From Welwitschia mirabilis (Eukaryota; Gnetophyta; Gnetopsida; Welwitschiales), in assembly GCA_051453625.1 (NCBI GenBank), contig JBOZIK010000001.1:86844456-86871919 (forward strand): a DNA stretch of 27,464 nt. The letters are read 5' to 3'. The translations under genes were made by a program, and so were the position numbers. The notes beneath the pieces are model-generated. The model was given only the letters and a program-made list of their open reading frames with translations, ran no database searches and was not told the DNA's origin. Below, piece after piece: positions 20,282 through 27,464 of the stretch (position 1 is the first letter of the stretch; each line of letters opens with the position of its first letter).

Positions 20282-21600
20282 TGATGGATGTCCTTGTTTT
20301 ATAAATTGATAGTTCATTGGTCTGGAACTACTTTGAGGTTTTTTATAGTTGAATAATATGATTCCACCTAAATATGAAACCACCTAAATATGAAACCAAT
20401 TTAAAACATGATAAGGATCTACAATATACCTTCTTAGCATACTTATATAAAAAAAATCATGCATGTGCAATAATCAAGGAGGTAGAACAAGCTTATATGT
20501 AATAGATCCAACTCTTTCTAATATTTTAAATGGTTTAATGAATCAATGAGATAATTTAGATCTCTTTACTCCTCTCATTACTAATTTCATTGGTGACACT
20601 TTAAGAAATATATGATCATCTATTTTAGACTTAAGATTTCTTCTTTGATAGTTTACATACATCTTTTATCTATCTACTGCTTCTTTAAGTCTGTCCTTGA
20701 TGACCCTCATTTTACTTTCTATTTCTTGTAACATTTTTTATTCTATCATCAATATTTCTTCATATTTTGTCTATGAAGTGGGTGCTCTACATTTTCTACT
20801 ATATAGAAATTCAAATAGAGCCATTTGAATTAAACTTTGATAACTGTTATTGTTGAAACTAGTAAGTACTCTTCTTGAATCTTGGGATTATCTAAAATAC
20901 ATGCTCTAAGAAGATCTTCTAAAATTTAATTAACTCTTTCTACCTACTTTTTATTTGATGATGAAATATAATGCTTATATTTAACTTGATTTCTAAATCC
21001 ATTTATAATTCCTGTTAAAACTTAGAAGTAAATTTTGAATCTCTATCAGAGATAATTCCTACAAGTAGATCATGCAACTAAACAACATTTCCAATATCTA
21101 CTTTAGGTATATCTTTGACATTATAGGTAGATTTTACTATAATGAAATGTTATGACTTAGTTTTCCTATTAATTATTACCATAATAGAGTCATTACCTTT
21201 TTGATTTTTTGGAAGTTTTATGATAAAGTCCATGCAAATCACATCCCATTTATATTCTAGAATATCATGAGAATAAAGTAATCTTACTAGATTTCTATGT
21301 TCTACTTTAACTTGTTTGTAATTAAAGAACCTTAAGACAAATTTTGCTATATTCTTTTTCATCCCTAATTACCAAAATTTTTCTTTCATGTTTTGATACA
21401 TTTTAGTTCCTCCAAGATGACTTGTTATAAGTGGATCATAAAATTCAAACATTAGCTTATTTCTAATTTCATCTACATTATGAACTAAAAATCTTTCTTT
21501 GAATCTAATAATGCCCTTTGAATCAATACTAAAATTCTCTCAATTTATTGATTTTTTTTAATTTGTACTTTAATTATTAATAATTCTCATCTTTTTTTTC
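20282..21600 (-). pseudogene. chromovirus-like integrase (broken)
   Basis: The zinc region reads SHLGGTKMYQNMKEKFW*LGM, then AKFVLRFFNYKQVK, where the two Cys of the usual CxxCQ are Phe and Tyr, so the zinc site is lost. An open stretch (21150-21362) holds CMDFIIKLPKNQKG with the first catalytic Asp (21228-21230). SDRDSKF carries the second (21045-21047). VERVN, in another frame, carries the Glu (20938-20940), about 35 residues on. Thus all three DDE codons survive, although stops and frameshifts separate them. The C-terminal part keeps RRNLKSKIDDHIFLKVSPM, then FKILERVGSITYKLVLPP and MLRRYIVDPYHVL. Past 20340 a NKDIH fragment leads into the gap, where a chromodomain would be. Confidence 0.82.
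20365..20396 (+). repeat. perfect 16-bp tandem duplication
   Basis: CACCTAAATATGAAAC occurs twice head to tail. It lies in the C-terminal tail of the gypsy integrase, after the DPYHVLN block, and probably arose by replication slippage. It is not next to a gap, so it is not the same artefact as the 100-N duplications. Confidence 0.85.
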
Positions 21601-22960
21601 CTTATCTGTGTAACATAATGGTAGAAATTTAACTTTGAATTTTTATGATTACTTTGAGATAACCTCATCTACTAAGAGCATCTAAAAATTTATTTCCCTT
21701 ATGTTTATGGTATAAAATCTCTAGATCGAAATCACATAGAAATTCTATCCACTTTCTTTACTAAGATTAAGTTTAATTTAGTAAAAATGTATTTCAAACT
21801 ATTATGACGTGTCTAAACTTGAAACTTTACATTATAAGCATAATGTTTCCATAATTTTAAAGCAAAAAAATACTGTAGCTAATTCAAGATTATAAATAGG
21901 ATAATTTCTCTCATGAGTTTTAAGTTGTCTTGATCCATAATCTATTACTCTTTTATCTTATTCAAAAACGACTTCAAGACCTTATCTAGTTACATTGGTA
22001 TAAATTGAAAATGTTTTTGAATCATCTAATATTACTAAAACTAGAGTACTAGATAAGCATTTTTTAAGGTAATAAAATAACTACTAATATTTTTTGTTCA
22101 TTGTAAGTCTTTACTTTTCTTTAAAAGGCTTGTTAATAAAAAAGCTATCTTAGAGAGTTTAAAGATGAATCAAAGATAGTACCTAATAAGATTAAAAAAG
22201 CTTCTAATCTTAGTAATATTTATAGGTGTTATCCATTCCATGATTGCTCTAACTTTATTTTGATCCACTGATATGCCTTCCTTGGATATTACGTAACCTA
22301 GAAACTAAATTAATTCCTTTAACAAACAAATAATTTTTTCATATTAACATGTGATTGATGATTCCATGAAGTTTATAATATTATTCTCACATGTTTCTCA
22401 TTCCCTTCATAAGTCTTGAAATAAATGAGGATATCATCAATAAATATTTTTATAAAGAGATCAAGAGGTAATTAAAAAAATGTAATTCATAAGACTATAA
22501 CTAATGTAGGGGGCATTAGTTAAATTAAAAGGCATAATAGTGTACTCATAATCCTCATAACAGGTTCAAAATGGTATTTTATGAATATTTTCTTCCTTAA
22601 GTCAAACTTGATGATATCCAAATTTTAGATCAATTTTTAAGAACACCTTAACTTCTTTGAGCTGATCAAAAAGGTCATTTATTCTTGGTAGTCGATACTT
22701 GTTCTTAATGGTAATCTTATTTAGCTATTTATAATCAATGCATAATCTTAGTGTTCAATCTTTATTCTCTATAAATAATACAGATGTTCTTTGTGGTGAT
22801 ACACTAGGATGAATGAAATCTTTTTATAATAGCTCTTTAAGCTAAATTTTTTATTCTTTCATTTTTCTAAGAGACATCATATATGATGCCTTATAAATTA
22901 GTTAGGTTCCTAGGATCAATTCAATAAAAAACACAACTTCTTGAAGTGGTGTCATTCATG
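21600..22960 (-). pseudogene. chromovirus-like reverse transcriptase and RNase H (broken)
   Basis: The RT starts with a KDFIHPSVSPQRTSVLFI block (about 22840-22780), then LRLCIDYK*LNK with TAG for a Glu or Gln, [34 protein letters not shown], and YEYTIMPFNLTNAP. The catalytic motif FIDD is intact at 22433-22444, followed by ILIYFK. The thumb and linker retain SKEGISVDQNKVRAIMEW. The RNase H reads LDDSKTFSIYTNVTR*GLEVVF, then VIDYGSRQLKTHERNYP and NLELATVFFCFKIME (about 21865). The usual YSDAS is YTNVT, so a catalytic Asp is lost. Many stops fit C-to-T changes (TAA for CAA, TGA for CGA). Confidence 0.85.
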
Positions 22961-23099
22961 GTAATGTTATTTTAAATACATTAAGATATTTTTGAACTGT
23001 ATAATTCTTTACTAAATTTTCTCCTTCCTTTAAGCTAATTGATTTTAGATATAGCATATAAATGAGTAAACCCCTCTTAATTTATATTTTTATATACTT

Positions 23100-23560
23100 T
23101 TTATTAATTAAATTCTCCACTACTAATTTGTAATGACCTTGAAAGATTAGTGTTTGGCCATGATTTATCATTTCTACTTAATGATTTTTACAATTTATAA
23201 CTCCTCTATTCTACATTAACCAATTCATACCCAAAATAACATTTTATTTTTCTAAGTCAATAATAGTTGGTTGTATCCAAAAATCTCCCCCAGTTATGGA
23301 TAAAGTATAGTTTTGGACTTGTTAATTAACTTTGGACATGCATCCATTTGCTAGCTTTACACCCCTCAATTGGAGTACAACATAATTTTTCTCTTACAAA
23401 AATTCTAAAAGATATTAAGCAATGTGTTGCTTCATAATCAAATAAAATAATTACTTTTTTATTATTAAGTAAATCCTTACCTTCTATGACATGGCTCTAA
23501 AATTTCAACCCTTGATTATTTACTACTACTCAAAGTTATCTTATTAACTGAGGAATACTT
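23100..23560 (-). pseudogene. chromovirus-like retropepsin protease (broken)
   Basis: On the minus strand HVIEGKDLLNNKKVIILFDYEATHCLIS corresponds to the start of the plant gypsy protease; the catalytic DSG has become DYE. Further on, VILGMNWL, in a shifted frame near 23230, is the usual second half of the domain, followed by NRGVINCKNH. The order between gag and RT and the spacing support the assignment. It is inactive by loss of the active site and by stops. Confidence 0.75.
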
Positions 23561-23599
23561 TTTTATTCTTGAGGTTTTTTTTTGTTATTATTTAAAAAG

Positions 23600-24435
23600 T
23601 TCTTTACTACATAATGAGCATTCTCTTACATTATGATTTCCTTTATAGCGGTATCATTCATATTTATTATACTATTTCTTGTACTCATACTGACTAGGAA
23701 TTTGTTGGAAGTTGGATCTCTGAGATTGATTACTTGCATAGCTTTTACTAGAAACATTCTAATTTATTTTAAATGGAGCCTACTTAGGTTGATTAAAATT
23801 CCTATTTCTACTATTCCTACTACTAATATTATTTTTATTAAATTACTAATTCTTATTTTAATAATACATTTGTGATCTATTTCCCTTAAGGAAGTTCCCC
23901 CCCAAGAAATTTTTATCTTCTTATTATCTCTACTAGTTTTGTCCATTGTCTTTACTTTTTCTATACCCTGTACTACACTCTTAGGTTGAAATATGGATAT
24001 TTTGATAGAAATAGAAGGAAGAAGACTATCAAAAAAAAGATTGGTTTTAGATTTTTCATTTAGATGCATACATAATACATATTTTAATAATTCTATAAAC
24101 TTTCACTTATGATATGCTATGATCACACTATGAACTTGTCTTATATTATAGAATTCTGTAATATTCTAGTGCATATAGAACTTGGTAATGTATCTCTCAT
24201 TAAAGATGTGCTCAAATTCCCTCCATGAAAGTTTCAAATCTTTCAACTTAGTCATTTTTATTTTTCACCATATAGTAGCTTCTTCTTTTAAATAGCTAAA
24301 TAAGATTTTTTGTATTCATCACATCCTAAGGTACCCATAAACTTTTTGATATCACTTGGTTATACTTCTGCTTTGGAAGGATCTGAACCTCCTACAAACT
24401 TTATGGATTTAGCGTAATAAAAGTTTGAATTAATT
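23600..24435 (-). pseudogene. chromovirus-like gag (capsid and zinc-knuckle remnant), truncated
   Basis: The segment starts at the copia LTR boundary with FVGGSDPSKAEV and DIKKFMGTLGCDEYKK (about 24400-24330). Then come WREFEHIFNERYITKFYM, RQVHSVIIAYHK and FIELLKYV, the retrotransposon gag domain in which the conserved Trp, Phe and Tyr positions can be followed. An open stretch of 101 codons lies at 23764-24069. The CCHC knuckle is reduced to R-x4-H-x4-C (YRYKGNHNVREC, 23618-23653), with the second Cys now Arg and the first lost. The N-terminal part and the 5' LTR must lie beyond the inserted copia element, outside the window. Confidence 0.78.
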
Positions 24436-25026
24436 TCTATAGAATCGAGAACCCTAAAGAAGGGGATGAGTAGGGTTATAAAAATTTATTCAAATAACTT
24501 CATAATATTAATTTTTCTTGAAATGAATCACTAAAAAATTGTGTAAGAAAACTAAAAATAATCTGAAAAACTAAAAAATAGAAAACATAGAAATACCAAT
24601 TAGAAGTACACAAGATTTATGGTAGTTTGAGAAAACCCCCTACTCCACTTTTGACAATTAGCTTCTATCTAAGCCTAATCCAGATCTCCATTAATATCTT
24701 TCTTAATATTATAGATTCATCTATAATCTTTACAAATGAACTTTTTCTAAAGGCTCAGTCTCAACCTTTTACAAGAAAGTGAAGAGATAATGATGGTATG
24801 CCTAAAAACATAGGTATCACTTGATATTTTGTCTTAAAATAATATTAATGCACTTCTTTAGAATATGGTACAATCTAAAAATAAATAGTTTTATTAACTT
24901 GATCACATATGCAAAGATACCAATAGTTCTTGGTTTGTCTTTAGTCATATCTAAGATGCCAATGAGTACAATGAATGATATCAAAAAGATTTAAAAAGAG
25001 AGGTACAATGATTTTAACTCTTGGCA

Positions 25027-25033
25027 ATATAAA
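25027..25033 (-). promoter_or_regulatory. TATA-like element of the right copia LTR
   Basis: CTTTATATTG on the minus strand aligns with the TATAAATA of the left LTR (5455-5462) in similar flanks. It is slightly degenerate. Confidence 0.45.
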
Positions 25034-25129
25034 GTGGAAGATTTTTAGGGTTTTTACAAGTAAAAATATCTTCTAACAAATATAAAACAGATACATAATA
25101 ACTATAACATTTTAGTTTTCATCACGATT

Positions 25130-25700
25130 GATCAACCCCTCAAAATTTTATTCAACCGCATTTGGTGTCATCACTTAAATTGGTTACCCTTGTGTTATTT
25201 TGATCGATCCCTATTCTTAGGGCTTTATATCCAGTTGACTCCTCAGGGTCTAGTTGATTGCTAATCTAGTAACTCATATATTTATTAGATCACCCCTTGG
25301 TTAAGAAAGGATCCAACATAGTTTCTTGCTCTAGGTCTAGTTAACCCCATAAACATCCAGTTGAACTTTATTAACAAAAGAATGAATGCAACTATAGGTT
25401 TGGTCAATCCCTCAGAAATCCGGTTAACCCTTTGTTAATTAGATATGAAGTATTGATGCTTAGTTATATAGGTCTAGTCAACTCCTCAGATGCACAATGC
25501 TCAGATCTAGTTGACCCCTTATATGTTCGATCGACCCCTTGACAATCGACTAAGAAGTATTGGTGCTTAGGTTTATAGGTCTGGTCGACTCCTCATATGT
25601 CTGATTAACCACTCTAAATTTTGTTTACTTTTGTATAAGCTTCAGATGTGGTCAAGTCCTTAAAAGTTCAGTCAACCCCTCAGAAGGATATCAAAACTTG
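25130..25700 (-). repeat. degenerate GTCGACC-word array inside the right LTR
   Basis: Written on the plus strand, words like GATCAACCCCTC, AGTTGACTCCTCAG, AGTTAACCCC, GGTCAATCCCTCAG, GGTTAACCC, AGTCAACTCCTCAG, CGATCGACCCCTTG, GGTCGACTCCTCAT and AGTCAACCCCTCAG recur 15 or more times in about 570 bases. A GGTC(G/A)ACCCCTCAG-type consensus is visible. The array is longer and clearer than in the left LTR. Most differences are C/T or G/A, in line with cytosine decay. Confidence 0.72.
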
Positions 25701-25838
25701 ACAGGTTTCAAGATCAAAATGTGAAAAAATTACTTTAACCTCTAACTTCTAGTGATCAATATTTTTTGCACAAGATACAACAAGTTTTGCTACATAGAAA
25801 TATTAGTTTAACATTAATTAGTAAATAATAATTTAACA

Positions 25839-25859
25839 CTATCCTCCTTTAACATTGAT
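25839..25859 (-). promoter_or_regulatory. putative polypurine tract of the right copia element
   Basis: The minus strand reads TCAATGTTAAAGGAGGATAG just before the LTR start, parallel to TCAATGTCAAATAGGAAGAT at 4555-4574. Confidence 0.6.
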
Positions 25860-26344
25860 GAATTAAGAAGATTAGATTTGGAAATACTCCCCCTCACAAA
25901 ATGGCTATTAGCTTTTGCAAAAATATTAAACATTTTATATCAAGTAGGACATTTTGGAAAGTTCTCAAGTTTATGTCAAAATTAAAACAATTTAAAATAC
26001 AATTTGTAAAACATGAAAATGCCAAAATATATGTGTGAGAAAAACATATTGATCATGAATTCTTGAATAATCATAAGATATACTAGAAATTTTAGTTTAT
26101 AATGAAAATATATGTGCACTAAAAATTTGAGATAGAAATTATAGAATATGAAAACCAAGTGCATTTCTATTACTAAAACATGAATAATACAATTAAAGAT
26201 CTTCATCAAAAGCAGATAAAATTAAAAGTAACATAAATAACTAACTAATTCTCTCCCTTTTAACATCAATAACAAAGAAGAGAAGAATACAAGCACACAA
26301 CTTTTAAAAATATAACCAAGAAAAACATAAGCATAAAAAGAGAA
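25860..26344 (-). other. 3' internal region of the right copia element
   Basis: Untranslated region between the accessory ORF and the LTR. Two more purine tracts on the minus strand, GTGAGGGGGAGT (25886-25897) and TTGATGTTAAAAGGGAGAG (26251-26269), parallel those at 4461-4469 and 4307-4325 of the left element. The short open frame here (25982-26209) has no recognisable product. Confidence 0.6.
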
Positions 26345-27464
26345 TTAGTCAGATTCCTCAGATTTTTCTTCTTCTAATTATTCCTTAGAATCTTCTTCTT
26401 CTTCCTCTTCCTCTTCTTTGGCTACCTTTCACGCTAAGCTTCTGGCTTCCTATAAAGTATCTACAATCTCATATCTAGCTGTGACTAGAGCTTCTTTCAT
26501 ATGCCTGGTATGGGAGTCAATTCACCTCAGGTATGAAATGGTTTCCTCTAGTAAGGCTTGCTTGGTAGAAAGAGATTTAGAGGATTTCTTGGATTCGATA
26601 AAGATATGCATGTGAGACAACATTACATGCCTAATGGGTGACATGAGATTAAGGATTTTAAGCTTCAAGTAAAACAAGACTCTATAATGATGGCAAAGAT
26701 TTGCAATTAACACAGAGTGGGTAGAGCCCTAGTTCTATGATACTCTAACTGGGAAATCATATTCTTCAGTATAATGGCAAAGGCATTAATGGAGTGTCTA
26801 GTTCCTACCAAGTACATCAAATAGGCCCTATAGTTGGAGGCCTCATCACATGACCTGCCAAAGATAAGAAATTATAAGTAGAGACTAAATGAAGAAACTT
26901 ATACTTTGGGGTAAGTAAAGAAGTATAAATAGTGTGTTTCCAACTATGAAACTTACTATAAAGTTCTCTTGTAACCTCTGATTTATATTCTATAAAGTCA
27001 CAAAGAGACTAAAACTCCTCATAGTCGCCTTTTGGAAGACTAAAACTCTCCAAAACCAGGGTTTCTAGGGATGCAATTTCTGATTTATACAAAGCATTGT
27101 AATAAAACATCCTAGTGAAAAAAGGGTAAGTAGGACCTTAAAAATTAAAAAAATAGAAAAGATCTGGATCTCACAAAATTTGAATCACATCTATGAGCTC
27201 CCTTATCTCTGAAGTAAAAATAGCTCTTTCCTAGCACACTGGCTTCTTCTTAAACTTCTCTTGGAACTTGTCTAAAGATTCTTCAAACATGCCCTGATAG
27301 AAATAAAAAGGATCTCTACTAGTAACCTCCTTTTTCCTTATCCTGGAGGTCCCTTAACCATTGCAACCATGTGGCAGAATCTTGAAGACAAGAAAAATCT
27401 AAGAGAGATACTAGATCTAAAGGAGACAGGTGGCCATAAAATAATGAAAAGTGTTTAGTCTCCA
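26345..27464 (-). pseudogene. accessory ORF of the copia element (plant transposon protein/env-like), broken
   Basis: The frame runs in from the right window edge and ends at a TAA (26345-26347). From N- to C-terminus I read HFSLFYGHLSPLDLVSLLDF, then RDPFYFYQGMFEESLDKFQE, YPFFTRMFYYNALYKSEI, LVLESFSLPKGDYEEF, LTPKYKFLHLVSTYN and, after a frameshift, EASNYRAYLMYLV. The last part has LSTKQALLEETISYLR, EALVTARYEIVDTL, a run of eight Glu (KVAKEEEEEEEEDSKE) and the end EKSEESD. The pattern resembles the plant family annotated as putative plant transposon protein, often linked to LTR elements; this is from memory of the pattern, and the role is unknown. It has at least seven stops and two frameshifts. 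Its place next to the purine tracts and LTR shows that it belonged to the element. Confidence 0.55.

Larger units (their letters stand above)
20282..24435 (-). mobile_element. Ty3/gypsy chromovirus-like retrotransposon (Tekay/Del-like), decayed
   Basis: Reading right to left, the domains are gag (24435-23600), protease (23560-23100), RT and RNase H (22960-21700) and integrase (21600-20282), the gypsy order. The motifs [38 protein letters not shown] and HIFLKVSPMK are those of plant chromoviruses, most like the Tekay/Del group. A chromodomain cannot be confirmed because the end lies in the 598-N gap. The gag is truncated at 24436 by a copia LTR, which implies insertion of the copia element into this one. 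Confidence 0.82.
24436..25838 (-). mobile_element. 3' LTR of a second copia element, opposite orientation
   Basis: On the minus strand it starts TGTTAAATTATTATTTACTAATT directly after a purine tract (GTTAAAGGAGGATAG) and ends at about 24436 in CTTCTTTAGGGTTCTCGATTC, aligning from end to end with the LTR at 4575-6122. Anchors are the 33-base segment at 24634-24666 (AGAAGCTAATTGTCAAAAG and on), matching 5870-5904, the TATA region and the GTCGACC-word array. The left boundary fits the point where gypsy gag similarity begins. It is one of a related pair, clearly diverged, so from a separate insertion and not the partner LTR of the left element. Confidence 0.8.

Noticed and set aside
19670-20383. 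Open frames on both strands spanning 19684-20281
   Set aside because: They exist only because 598 N do not create stops.
23633-23875. 80-codon hydrophobic plus-strand frame as a membrane protein
   Set aside because: Antisense to the gypsy gag; the hydrophobicity comes from AT-rich complementary codons.
25130-25700. GTCGACC array as a CRISPR array or satellite
   Set aside because: Words are short, degenerate and irregularly spaced, and they lie inside an LTR of a plant retrotransposon.
4575-25838. The two copia LTRs as the 5' and 3' LTR of one element
   Set aside because: They are in opposite orientation and each has its own purine tract on the outer side.
25982-26209. 75-codon minus-strand frame between accessory ORF and LTR
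   Set aside because: Low-complexity Phe/Ile/Tyr-rich translation of AT-rich DNA, without family motifs.
26418-26615. 65-codon plus-strand frame
   Set aside because: Antisense to the accessory ORF, whose minus-strand frame shows protein-like words and the acidic tail.

Overview
The window looks like repeat-rich intergenic DNA from a flowering plant. It is very AT-rich and contains no intact host gene that I can recognise. Nearly everything that can be read is decayed LTR retrotransposon: plant-type Ty1/copia of the SIRE/Maximus kind, a Tat-like Ty3/gypsy element with a plant second RNase H, and a chromovirus-like Ty3/gypsy element. The sequence is a draft scaffold with ten runs of N.

Layout. 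Positions 1-6122 (+) are the 3' part of a copia element: protease, integrase (present twice around a gap), reverse transcriptase (RT), RNase H, a 3' region with purine tracts, and a 3' LTR from 4575. Positions 6123 to about 13523 (+) hold a badly eroded Tat-like gypsy element. Its second RNase H (7851-8205) lies upstream of the RT/RNase H (8700-9723), and its integrase is at 12236-13260. A 1.67-kb segment with solo-LTR features (9724-11392) breaks it after the RNase H. Positions 13524-19683 are AT-rich DNA with no recognisable gene; they include a second segment with similar termini and, probably, LTR sequence of the next element. Positions 20282-24435 (-) are a chromovirus-like gypsy element in the order gag, protease, RT, RNase H, integrase, read right to left. 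At 24436 its gag is cut by the LTR (24436-25838, -) of a second copia element, whose LTR is related to the one at 4575-6122. Upstream of that LTR (25839-27464, -) are purine tracts and a broken accessory ORF with an acidic tail, of the kind annotated as plant transposon protein or env-like.

The two copia 3' LTRs face each other across about 18 kb, and each abuts a gypsy element, so this is a nested retrotransposon cluster. All pol genes carry stops and frameshifts. Many stops replace Gln or Arg codons, as expected from C-to-T decay of methylated DNA. None of the elements looks able to move by itself.

A caution on the assembly: each of the four gaps of exactly 100 N is bordered by a direct duplication whose left copy ends at the gap and whose right copy starts at it. 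These duplications, including the doubled integrase, are probably unmerged contig overlaps rather than biology. I did not find a convincing new biological system. The most unusual points are the RNase H-before-RT order, the GTCGACC-word arrays inside the LTRs, and the accessory ORF next to the right-hand LTR.
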